Part shown: positions 10,563 through 20,751 of the stretch, piece by piece | Numbering within the stretch: the first letter of the stretch is position 1 | Layout: each line of letters opens with the position of its first letter | Assembly: GCA_001931875.2 (NCBI GenBank) | Contig: MSJH02000794.1 | Location: 124,001-188,000, forward strand | Direction of reading: 5' to 3' | DNA: 64,000 nucleotides | Source: Byssochlamys sp. IMV 00236 | Taxonomy: Eukaryota > Ascomycota > Eurotiomycetes > Eurotiales > Thermoascaceae | Translations under genes and position numbers: made by a program | Notes under the pieces: generated by a model | Seen by the model: only the letters and a program-made list of their open reading frames with translations | What the model was told of the DNA's origin: nothing | Database searches by the model: none

Positions 10563-12760
10563 ATGTTGAAGATGTCAGAGGTGGAATCCGCTGGTCTTTC
10601 GATCACATACTCGTGCAACAGGAAGGGTCCGCCGGACCTGCGCCTACTCCACTACAATGATGTTTACCACGTCGAGTACGTTCTCCTTGTTTCATATGAT
10701 CGAGGATAGGACCGCCAGGGCTATACTGACATTCGAGGAAGAGCAGGATCTGCGGAACCAGCTGGTGGTGTTGCCCGTTTCCAGTCCGTTGTGAATTTCT
10801 ACCGCTCTGATCCCTGTTTCACCGGACAGCCTGATATCCTCACCTTTTTCTCTGGCGACGCATTGAACCCATGCTTGGAAAGTACTGTCACAAAGGGACG
10901 GCATATGATCCCATTTCTCAATAACGCCGGTACCGATGTGGCGTGCGTAGGTGTGAGTATGCCTCCCGTGTCCACCATCAATCACATCCCATTGGGACTA
11001 CAGACATGGAGCAGGAACTGATCTGCCGTAGAACCATGATTTCGACTTCGGCGTCGCGCAGTTGGAGCACCTGAAGGGCCAATGCAAGTTCCCGTGGCTG
11101 CTCGCCAACGTTCTCGACCCGGCTCTGGGCGAGAATGTACCGCTGGCCCACTGCGAGAAAACGTGGATGCTGACTTCGTCAAACGGGATAAAAATCGGTC
11201 TTATCGGATTGGGTGAACGCGAATGGCAAGCCTCTGATTCCCATGCTTTGATGGAAATGACACTAATTCAAATCATCCTACAGGCTGGACACGATAAACT
11301 CCCTTCCCCCCGATATTATATACAAGTCCGCCACTGAGACAGCCAAAGAACTCGTCCCTGAACTGCGTGCTCAAGGAGCAGATATTATCATCGCTCTTAC
11401 TCATCAGCGTGAGCCCAACGACAATAAGCTGGCAGAGAACATGCCGCCGGGCTTGATCGACATCATACTTGGCGGTCACGATCATTATTATGCCCATTCA
11501 ATCCTTAATTCCATCCATATTCTGCGCTCTGGAACGGATTTCAAGCAGCTGAGTTATATCGAAGCATGGCGAAAAGACACGGGTGGTTGGGATTTCAGCA
11601 TAACAAGAAGGGACATTATGAGGGCTATACCGGAAGACCCAGCAACCGTTTCCCTTGTCCGGAAGCTTACTTCAAGCCTCAAAGCAAAACTTGAGAAGCC
11701 AATAGGGTACACCTCTAAACCTCTAGATGCACGCTTCAAGACAATTCGTGCGAGAGAGTCGAATATCGGGAACTTTGTTTGCGATCTGATGCGCTTCTAT
11801 CATAACGCGGACTGTGCACTGATGGCTGCAGGAACCATACGAGGTGATCAAATCTACCCGCCGGGGGTCCTTCGGCTTAAAGATATACTTAACTGCTTTC
11901 CTTTCGAAGATCCGGTGGTACTTCTGAAAATAAAGGGACAGGCGCTCATGGATGCTCTCGAGAATGGTGTTAGCCTAGTCCCTGCATTGGAAGGCAGGTT
12001 TCCGCAGGTATCGAATATACGTTTCGGCTTTAAACCCTCTGCTCCACCAGGTTCTAGAATCACGTTCGCTCAAGTTGGAGGAAAGGATTTAAATCTACAG
12101 AAGGATTATATCGTGGCAACAAGAGGTTATATGGCTCGTGGAAAGGATGGGTTTATGTCTTTGCTGGCAAAATCCGAAGGTGGTGAGGCCGAGGAGCTCG
12201 TGTGTGAAGAGAACGGTGTCATGATCAGCACCATTATACGACAGTACTTCCTCAGTTTGAAGATTCTTGGCAAATGGCGGCACTGGAGTAGCAGCCTGGA
12301 TCGACACTGGGATGCCGTACATCAGAAGCTACATGGCGATGACTGGTTGAGACCTCCGTCAGCAACGCCGTCACCGGTTGTTGAGACAAAGCCGAAGCGT
12401 CCAACTTTTGTTCGCAACTCAAGTACGCGTTATTATTATGGGCGCTATCGACCTCCCGCGGGCATCGAAGCAGAGTTGGACGGAGATCAGGTCGATATGG
12501 ATTCGGACTCGGACTCCGATCCTGAAATACTCACAGACAGCCAATCGGAAATGAATTACGTGACATCGAACGCAAAGTCAGCGGCGGAGGAGGAATATAA
12601 GTTGCACCTTGTGCGCTCGGTGGTTCGCAAATGGATGAGACATGCAGGTCTCAAGAAGGATGTCCCTGATTGTGTGGACGATGCGGGCGCAGAATTCACG
12701 CCTCCATGGACTGCAGGAATCGCACCCAAGGCTGAAGGAAGAATCGTTATTGAAGAATGA
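10563..12760 (+). CDS. UshA/5'-nucleotidase-like metallophosphoesterase
   Basis: Four exons, 10563-10675, 10742-10952, 11032-11225 and 11284-12760, give about 664 residues. The third intron is GC-AG (donor GCAAGC at 11226, acceptor CTACAG), the only join that restores EREWLDTINSLPPDI. Calcineurin-like motifs appear in order: LRLLHYNDVYHVE (about 26-38), VGNHDFDFG, THQREPNDN and GGHDHYY, which supply the two-metal ligands. The 5'-nucleotidase C-terminal domain follows (ESNIGNFVCDLMR, LKDILNCFPFEDPVV). The tail has an acidic Asp/Ser run (DSDSDSDPEI). No signal peptide, so unlike UshA and ecto-5'-nucleotidase it is probably intracellular. It likely hydrolyses nucleotides or related phosphoesters. 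Starts at 10563 or 10572 are both possible. Confidence 0.85.
11226..11283 (+). other. GC-AG intron
   Basis: 58-nt intron inside the metallophosphoesterase gene with GC instead of GT at the donor (TG|GCAAGC). It is supported by frame and by the conserved EREWLDTI joint; no GT donor nearby gives an open conserved frame. Confidence 0.75.
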
Positions 12761-13880
12761 ATCAGACCGTACTACTGAATAATTTCGGTCCCTGGTGTTG
12801 CCAAAGAAAAGAAAAATATTTTTTTTTGCCCCCTTCAATATAGAAAATCTTTGTATATAGAGAGGACAGTCAGTGATTGCACATATCTTGATCGCTTCCT
12901 AGATTAGGACCTTAGTCTCGACCGACTCATTAAATTTGAATGGATGTTACCTCTTTCTACGAGGAACCAGAACACACATGATATTCCTTTAATTTACTGG
13001 GGATGTAGCTCGCTGTAGGCGTTAAGACAGAGTATGCAGGGTATACACCACTTCTTCAATGAAAGCCCAATTTCCACATCACATCCAACGTAATGAAAAG
13101 CTTTACTTCAACATCTGTGCTACGTATGTTACCTAGAATGGCCAAAGATGTTGGCAGAAGATCTGGCTACACAATGCAGCGCTCAAGCACATTTACAAGA
13201 CATCTCGAGTGCTATCAGACAGTGACGTCAGGAACAAATTGGGCCTTCTGAACATCTTATCACTATTAGTGATTTCTGTACATGCTTTCAACTGCGTAAT
13301 AGGCTGATCGGTGTATAGAAGCATAATCCACTAAATAAGAATAAATAGTTGATGGTACCGTGCATAGTTATCACGAGGGCCGTGACTGCTCGGCTGCGTC
13401 TAATATTGGTCTTCAACATGATTCGCGGCCACTTATACTTCCGAGTGGTCTGCGGTGATTGAAGTTAGAAGAAACCTTACTCAATGTTATGTTATAATCC
13501 TCAAAATGCTTTTAGAAACATCTTCGACCCGGCTCTGTATCCAGTGTTCACGGCTTATCAACTGGATTAGTAGACCTGAGATATACGTATTAACCCTAAC
13601 AGAGAATTCATAATTCTGCTACACGATGGAATAGCAAATAGTAGCACTCGGTCATTTATTCCGTTGATATCCTGCCGAGTACCAACTCTGGGTAGAAGAA
13701 TATGTCTATTCCGAGTAATACTTTGCTAATGTAAGGGCATCGAAAGCCCACGTCATTTTGAACACATTAACACGTAGACAAGATATAATTACTTCATAGT
13801 CCTTGCTCTTGCTTCCATAGCATGAATTCAAACCTGACTATTATTTTGCTATACATATGATTTTGTTCTTTGTATTCAAA
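12761..13880. other. AT-rich intergenic
   Basis: About 1.1 kb with no open frame of note on either strand. Contains a T-run near 12819-12828. Nothing recognised. Confidence 0.5.
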
Positions 13881-14843
13881 ATGGCTGCTCAAGGAGCCCA
13901 AGATAGCAACGCGTCATTGAGACTCACCAACCTGTTCGATGTCAAAGACAGAGGTTCATAAATTCGGTAATCTGGATATGTTACATATCCCACTACTGAC
14001 TATTGTGCAGTCGCAATTGTGTCTGGTGCCGGCACCGGGATCGCCTTGATGCAAGCGCAAGCTCTTGCAGTGAACGGTGCCAGAGTATATATCGTCGGAC
14101 GCACCGAAGACAAGCTCGATAGAGTTGCTGAGCTCTATGGCAAGAATATAGATGGAAAGATCATTCCACTAACTGCCGATATAACGTGCAAGAAATCCAT
14201 CGCGAATCTTGTCAAGACCTTCTCGTCTCACGAAGACCACCTGGACATATTGATGAACACGGCTGGCATTGCAGGGCAGTCTCAAACGGCGAATCTTAAG
14301 AAGCCCGAGGAACTGCGCAAGAGCTTATTTGAAAATGAAACGGCAACCTTTGCAGACTGGGATGCGATTTATCGGACTAATGTCAGCCCCCTCTACTTCA
14401 TGACTACTGCATTTCTGCCCTTGCTTCAGAAAGGTAGCGACAAGAGATACGCATGGAGCAGTACAGTGATCAACACAAGCTCGATCTCGGGCATTGTAAA
14501 GGTGACACAGGATCATTTCGCCTATAATGCGTCCAAGGCCGGAGCTGTGCACCTCACGAAAATGCTAGCTTACGAAATCTCGAATGCTGGCTTGAAAATT
14601 CGCGTCAATCAAATTGCCCCTGGGGTCTTCCCCAGTGAGATGACTGCTATGAGTAGTGACGATAAGAATAAGAGTCATCTGCCAAAGGAGATGATGGAGG
14701 GTGTGGTGCCCGCCGGGAGGCCTGGGCATGAACGTGATATGGCCAGTGCAACTATCTTTACTGCTACCAACCAGTATCTGAATGGTGCCACTATTGTGGT
14801 GGATGGCGGCTATATTTTAGCAACTGGTGCAATATCCGTCTGA
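13881..14843 (+). CDS. classical short-chain dehydrogenase/reductase
   Basis: Exon 1 13881-13953 and exon 2 14011-14843, about 301 residues. The 57-nt intron has a weak donor (GTTCAT) but a good TGTGCAG acceptor, and the join gives NLFDVKDRVAIVSGAGTGIA, the normal N-terminus of this family. The cofactor motif is slightly degenerate (SGAGTGIA, normally TGxxxGIG). The catalytic set is intact: Ser in NTSSISG, Tyr and Lys in YNASK. The C-terminus has GATIVVDGG, typical of 3-oxoacyl reductase-type SDRs. NADP(H) versus NAD(H) cannot be decided. Substrate unknown. It converges with the glutathione transferase-type gene downstream. Confidence 0.82.
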
Positions 14844-15013
14844 GGCTTAGCAAAGGGTCTCGAGCGAGAACATCGAGTTATATATACGTAAAAGATTGAC
14901 ATTATATCTTTTGAGAGTTCCTTGTGTTAATTCATGTCTTATTCGCAGATTTGTGGGCGATCTCTCGTATTGAGAATAATGTAGCTCATCCATCGGGGGG
15001 TCCATGTATGTTG

Positions 15014-16220
15014 CTATAGCTTGGCCTGGTATTCAAGCACTGCTGGTAATTTGACTCCACCAATTCTAAGCTTCGAAATGTCGGTTTCTACACCTTCTTC
15101 GACGTCGGGAAACGGTCCCATTGGTGTGATGGATTTCGGGTTAATGTCATAGTGACTCTTTGTATACTGCCGCCACAAGTATCAGCACACGATTGCGTAT
15201 CCGCGAAATAAAAGGAACTTACGTTTTCCTTGATATGTTTGAAGTCCGTTGTCTCTTTACATGCAGGAATATTCCAGTACATGTGCTTGAGCCAATTGTT
15301 GAGCACTGGATAGTCATGGCGTATCGTCCCCAGGTTGCATTTGAAGTGCTGCACGTAGACGGTATCGAAGCGGATCAGGGTTGCATACAGGCGGATGTCC
15401 AGTTCAGTCAACTCTTTGCCAAGTACGAATGGGCCGCCATTACTGGCTACGATTTCCTCCAATTTGTTCAATGAGCCGAAGACAGGAATCACGTTTTTGT
15501 CGTATTGTTCCTGGGAGTTTGCGAAGCCAGCTTTGTACACGCCAGTGTTCAAATCACGCTGCATCCACTCTGAAATGCTGTCAATTTGTGAGCGAAGATG
15601 CTGGGGGTAGAGATCGATCTTGGCAAGTTCTGGGGAAATCAATGAGTTGAACGCAGTCGGAAGCCATCGAAGAAGCTCTGCACTTTCCTGTTCGATGGAT
15701 TAATTCCCTCGACCCTTCCTCATGCCATCGGGAGTTTTAGCTTACATTGTTGACTGCTGTGTTTGTTTTTGTATCCCAGAGTAAAGGAACGGAGTATCTT
15801 CCCTTATACTCCTTATCTGCTTTGAAGTAGACCTCATGCATATATTCACTGCCAAAGAGCTTATCCACTGTGGCGTTGGGGTATTCTTGGTCAGTCTTTG
15901 GGAATCTCCATCCCGGCCAACCCTTTGAATCGCCCTTTGGATAAGGGCAAACTATAGAGATATCGATTATGTCCGTCAACCCTTTCAGGTGGCGGACAAT
16001 GTTCGCACGGTGGGCGAAGGGGCAGAAAAGACCTACGGTAGCAAGTGTTATTTCAATTTCGTATAATATGAGACAAGAAGTCCAGTTTGAAAGACGAGGA
16101 CGCACCGATGTAAAGGTGATAACGGCCCTTCTCCGGGGGGTATTCACTATCCGGTCGAATGACGCCATGCCAACCATCCGCGGTACCAGGCTGATGGATT
16201 GGCGCTGTCGAGGTGCTCAT
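15014..16220 (-). CDS. ECM4-type glutathionyl-hydroquinone reductase (GST superfamily)
   Basis: Four exons on the minus strand, 16220-16106, 16032-15746, 15687-15223 and 15166-15014, joined by introns of 73, 58 and 56 nt, give 339 residues. The first join builds YIGLFCPFAHRANIVRHLKGL with Cys42 as the expected catalytic thiol (CPxAHR motif of Xi-class GSTs). The thioredoxin-like domain is followed by an all-helical domain (LTELDIRLYATLIRFD, VLNNWLKHMYWNIPA). The last exon supplies the HIKENYTKSHYDINP and TPMGP motifs of the ECM4/GS-HQR family. These cytosolic enzymes reduce glutathionyl-hydroquinones and help detoxify quinones. The start at 16220 gives MSTSTAPIHQPG. The transposon-like element begins about 200 bp upstream and could have altered its promoter. 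Confidence 0.88.
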
Positions 16221-16433
16221 TGTCAATGGGGATGTATATCGATTCCTTTGTGTGAGAATACTATACTGATAGGAAGTGTTACCGGATCTCCCGTGCCATG
16301 GGATCCTCGTTGCATTCCAATATTGACAGTGTACGATGCCAGCATGCGTGCGGGGCATTATCAACAGTGAATTCGATGGATTGATTACTAGTAGATTATG
16401 TACTATCCGAAGAGCCGGCCCGAAGCCCAGATG

Positions 16434-16540
16434 GGGCATACAGCTCGGCGTGGTTCCAAAAAAGCTCCGCGTGGTTCCGAATTCTGCCCATTTCTTCCGC
16501 CTTCCTAAAGCAATCACTGGAACCACGCTGAGCTTTTTCT
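16434..16540 (+). repeat. left terminal inverted repeat
   Basis: Matches the reverse complement of 16932-17038 along its length, including CAGCTCGGCGTGGTTCCAAA and an internal ACCACGCTGAG. Confidence 0.85.
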
Positions 16541-16621
16541 TGGCATAGGCTCGGCATGGTTTGAAACTCCCTGGAACCACGATGAGATTTTAGCGCCTAT
16601 CCGAACCACGCTGACCTTTCT

Positions 16622-16770
16622 AGCCCTAAGCCCTAATTCCCTAATTAAATATAATCAAAAATTCCCTAAGTCCCTAAGTCCCTAAACCCTCTAAACCCCC
16701 TAATTCCCTAATCCCTAATATCCCTAATATCCCTAAAACCCCTAATACCCCTAATCTTTTAGGCCCTAAT
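16622..16770 (+). repeat. degenerate telomere-like CCCTAA repeats
   Basis: About twenty imperfect units (CCCTAA, CCCTAAT, CCCTAAGT, CCCTAAAA) fill the left half of the transposon interior. TTAGGG is the usual fungal telomere unit. The array is irregular and internal to the element, so it is not a chromosome end. Confidence 0.8.
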
Positions 16771-16931
16771 AAGGGCATATGTTAAACATATACATAGTAT
16801 ATGCACTAAAATTGTATGAGGCATATATTGAGCATAAACCTAGCATATGCCCATTAGCCTATATTTATATCTTACTAAAGTTTAGCTAAACCAAATAGGT
16901 CAGCGTGGTTCCAGCATTTTAAAAGGGTTAG

Positions 16932-17038
16932 ACCAAAAATCTCAGCGTGGTAGCAGTGGGGCGTTACAAAGGCGGGAAAAAGCGGCAGTATTTGGAACCA
17001 CGCTGAGAGATTTTGGAACCACGCCGAGCTGGCACCCC
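16932..17038 (-). repeat. right terminal inverted repeat
   Basis: Reverse-complement partner of 16434-16540. Contains GGAACCACGCTGAG and GGAACCACGCCGAG at its outer end. Confidence 0.85.
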
Positions 17039-17383
17039 GCCCAGATGACGCGACAAAAGCCGAGACCATCTTACATAAGTATGCTATTTTGGGGATTCTA
17101 TGTACAGAATAATCGACATTATTATTCTTGGTCCCTTATGCATCACGAAAAGAGTAAAGGGGAAACCAGTCTCCGTACTGGATAGACATGTCTGTCTGTA
17201 GACAATAATGCCCGCTTCTAGCCTGCTAGAGCGCGCCTCCAATTCAAGTTGGTAAGGATGTAACCATCAAAGACCCCTACTAGCAGCTCCTTTGTTCCAG
17301 TCTCCAGGGTGCATCGCGAGAGTAAGGACTTGCTAGTTGGTAAGCGCGCCCTATGCATTCACTAATTAACGTTTTTTCTCTCA

Positions 17384-18685
17384 ATGGCGGACTCCATCGA
17401 CTCATTTGAACCGCAAACAATCGTCATTTTCCCGAGTCCTGCATGTGGCGGAGACTCCCCAAATGGAAAACAAAGAAGCCTACCAGAGCCAACAGAGGAT
17501 GAAGTTGCACTGGCAAATGTTCCTCGTCATCTCGACGGAAAGTCTGCCACCGAACGAGTCATGACTCGTATAAGCTCCGACGAGGATGGAGAACGGCTAT
17601 GCATTGTGAGTAAGAATATCCAAGCCGTCAAGAACAGATTATGGAATGGTATTGCCCACCTATCTGAACAGCGATGGCACGCAGAATGTCTTGACTAGCC
17701 GGGCACTTTTGACATTGCTTGTCAGCTTCTGTCAGCTATAGCATTTGGATCTCCACGGATGGCTACCATGCATACACTATGTCTTCCGAGAATTTGCTTC
17801 CAATTTCCCTCTCGAAGATACTGCCAACGTCTAAAGCAGCTTACTGATATAGTTGACGCCCAGCGGTTCGTCACCGGCTATCGACGCCTCCTGCCTATTG
17901 GAACACCAGAATCGATTAAGAACATAGCTATCGAACAGATCATATCTCAGAAAGATCTGTGGTGGGATGTACGGGTAGAAACCGCAGATTTGTTGCCGCC
18001 AGAGGCATGGGTCATGGCCGGACTTGATTGAATGGACAAATTTTCCAATGCCCCGTTTACTGGGTTCGGGCTTGTTGTCTACCGCCCTACATGTCAACAA
18101 ACAGATGCATAATGGGATAGCTCTCTCCAGAAACTGGAGTCCCACGTGGCGGTACGAATGAGACTGATAAGCTCAAGGGTCATTTAAAGCTGCATTGGGT
18201 TGACGGATCGGCCGTGGTTATTCCAGGTGGAGATATTGATGTAGCGAGGAGGCACTTCGAGAAACATGACTTCGAATCTACTTATTCTGGGACCCGAGTG
18301 ATCAAAGGTGTCTTTCTTTCTCGCAATCGATGAAGCAAGCGTGGCTTCATATACTATCTACGTCCGTGTACGGCGCCGTCTCTGATTCCTTCTGGCTGGC
18401 GACTTTACTGGTTTTATATTGGCAGTAGACGCATGCTACGACCCCAAAGATGGCCATGACCGGCCGGATGTCAGTCACCAGCATACAATGGACAGATGCG
18501 ACTTCCGAGGAGTCGAATTTGAAACGATTTATATGTTATATTCCCCACAGAACGCTAATCTTCCTGAGCTGTGGCCGTTGGCTATCATTATTGAGCACAC
18601 TAATAATAAAGTGTACCTAAGTTGGGCCCACTGTTCCGCTGCAAGTCCTAGGCTGCATGGAATCGGACTACCCTCCAGGCAGTGA
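17384..18685 (+). pseudogene. decayed gene of unknown family
   Basis: A coding-looking start (MADSIDSFEPQTIVIFPSPA) at 17384 is followed by protein-like stretches in changing frames. These include HLDLHGWLPCIHYVFREFA (about 17743-17800), LTDIVDAQRFVTGYRRLLP (about 17839), a long open part to 18031, and VDACYDPKDGHDRP (18419-18685). A plausible intron (GTGAGTAAG at 17606) exists, but stops and frame changes between the blocks cannot all be removed by introns. I do not recognise the family. It may instead be a multi-exon gene I have failed to join. Confidence 0.25.
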
Positions 18686-19704
18686 TCCTGCTGTGTTGGA
18701 TGAAAATAACAATAGATCAGCACCTGGAGAGAATGCAGAGAATCTCAGAGACGATGATGATTCTGAAAACCCCTGTGCTCTGCACTAGCGATGGTTCCCA
18801 AGGCGCAAGGCTAAATAAAAGAAACATACAAACTAAGTATTATTAGTTAACGAACTAAAGAACATGATGTGTAGGACAGGAGGCTAATGCTCCACATAGA
18901 TATGTTTGTTCTAAACCGGATGAGAATCAGGGCGTGGCCTCTGAGCCCAATGTACAGTACATATGGATTTGATTCTGGTCTATCGATTATCAAACTATTT
19001 TTTTTTCTTTTTCTTTTTTCTTCTTCTTGATATTAATGGATCATGAACCGTGCGGTATGAGACGTTTCAAGAGAACCAAGTCGCCAGAAAATCCCTGCGT
19101 GATAGTGGAGCGAAGAGTCTCCATACATCTCCCCAGCTAATATTAAATGTAAGGGAGAGGATACGGCAATCTGTGGACTAACGAAGGCTAATGAATTCTA
19201 TTTGGACTGCCGTTTAACGTAATCCAGCTCTACCGTAACTAGGCCAGACCCCCGAATGTTCTGGTCACCGAGAAGAGTAAGAATAATAATATCGCTGGGC
19301 ATCTCCACGAGACTGCCCACGTGACTTGACTTCGGAGAAGTCTCGGTGCCCAGAAGATGAGGTCGTCATTCATCTTGATAGACGCCTAAGAATCCCGATA
19401 ATGACACCAGCTGTGGGGGTGAGATTGTCTTGGAGACCTCCAGACGCGTAGGTCATCCCCTCGGGAAAATCGGTTCTCACGATGAACGCATGCGGAGAGT
19501 TTTTTCAGGTTTATGTTTATCTAGGCAAGCAAAGCCCGCCTGGTTGGCAAATTGGGACAACCGAAGCGGGATCCCTCGGATGGAAACCGAGTGACGTATC
19601 GCTAAGGATGATTCGGATTGAGGAGGTTTTTTCTCTCGCTTTCTGCATCTTCCGGATGCGACAACTCACTGACAGATTGCTAGGCGTGGCGGTTGTCCCA
19701 ATGA

Positions 19705-19728
19705 CTAACTAATTAGTTAATTAGTTAG
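19705..19728. repeat. inverted repeat, 11-bp arms
   Basis: Arms CTAACTAATTA and TAATTAGTTAG are exact reverse complements separated by GT. Could form a cruciform or hairpin; no partner feature was seen. Confidence 0.8.
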
Positions 19729-20297
19729 TGGAAACACCAGTCAGCGTTCCTAAGTGGAAGGAGAACAGCAATCGATATAACCATCACGACAATTCTTTGA
19801 TCGATCGAAGACGCTCAACGGCTCTGTTCAATTCTAGATTCGAGGGGTACTTCCACGTCCTATGATCTCGACCTGCATCACAGCCGTCATCGAACCACCA
19901 ACAGAGATTGAGAACTGAGATTGACCGTGCAGCAAACGATCTTTCCTTCTGCCATAGATACTGATTCGGGCAAAAGAAGAGGATCTTCCCGGCTGTGCAC
20001 GTGGCTTGATTCGGTAAGACTGGGAGCCAATTAGTCCTACCGGTTGTGTCTTCGACTCTGGGAGGAAGAAACAATCTTCATATACCAATGCGCCTCTTAT
20101 TTGCAGCTCCCCACTAGAAGTTCGGTTCTATCACAAGATCGCTGCCCGTGCGAGCTGTCTAGCCCGCTGACCCGCCCGATCCCCCGGAACTTCACGGCCC
20201 GGAAAGGGGCTACAAATTACAAAAGGCTGAGAGGGCTCCATGGCGCAAGTGCGAGTGCTCTCCGCGTGGATTTGAGCTGTTGCCCGGGGGAGGATTC

Positions 20298-20299
<2 letters not shown>

Positions 20300-20333
<34 letters not shown>

Positions 20334-20334
20334 C
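20300..20334. repeat. TA dinucleotide microsatellite
   Basis: Alternating AT run interrupted twice by a C, read directly, ~420 bp upstream of the membrane protein start. Confidence 0.9.
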
Positions 20335-20751
20335 ATCCTTGCCTGGATCGGAGCAAAGCTTCTTCAGATCTCATCTCGCAGCGTTATTCCCGGTACGACT
20401 AAGTCGCGATTCAGGGGTCAGTCAATCACTGCCGCTTTACGCGGCCCCGAAAAACGCCTCAAAATAATAGCCCACATCTGCTAAAAGGCCGAAAACGGAT
20501 CCGGTTGCGACGCCAACACTACTACCATCATTCCAGCAGCTTTGTCTTGTTTCAGCACCATTATTATACGATCCTATTTTGCTTCTCGAGCGACGTCTGT
20601 TGCACCAGCACAGTTCGATATTGTCTGTTTCCTTGCAATCAGAGCACCTATTGGTTTCGGCACCGGCTGGATTTGCGCCAGCCGTGCGAGTTTACGCTGC
20701 CACTTTTGGCCCATTGGCCGCTTAATACGATCCTGCTGAAGAGGGGGGAAT

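Larger units (their letters stand above)
16425..17047. mobile_element. non-autonomous TIR transposon (Mutator-like MITE) with 9-bp target duplication
   Basis: The element spans 16434-17038 (605 bp) and is flanked by identical direct repeats GCCCAGATG at 16425-16433 and 17039-17047. Its ends are inverted repeats of about 107 bp, both opening with GGG and then CAGCTCGGCGTGG; by eye about 80% of positions match with one single-base gap. A 14-bp motif near CTCAGCGTGGTTCC occurs about ten times, in both orientations, mainly in the ends. A 9-bp duplication with long inverted repeats is the signature of Mutator-like elements. There is no transposase frame, so it would depend on an autonomous copy elsewhere. 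Confidence 0.85.
18686..20751. other. gene-poor intergenic stretch
   Basis: About 2 kb without a supported gene. It holds a T/C-rich run at 18997-19030, a near-perfect palindrome at 19705-19728 and a TA microsatellite at 20300-20334. The final few hundred bases are probably promoter and leader of the membrane protein gene. Confidence 0.5.

Noticed and set aside
16622..16770. True telomere or chromosome end
   Set aside because: Repeats are irregular, lie inside a transposon and normal genes continue on both sides.
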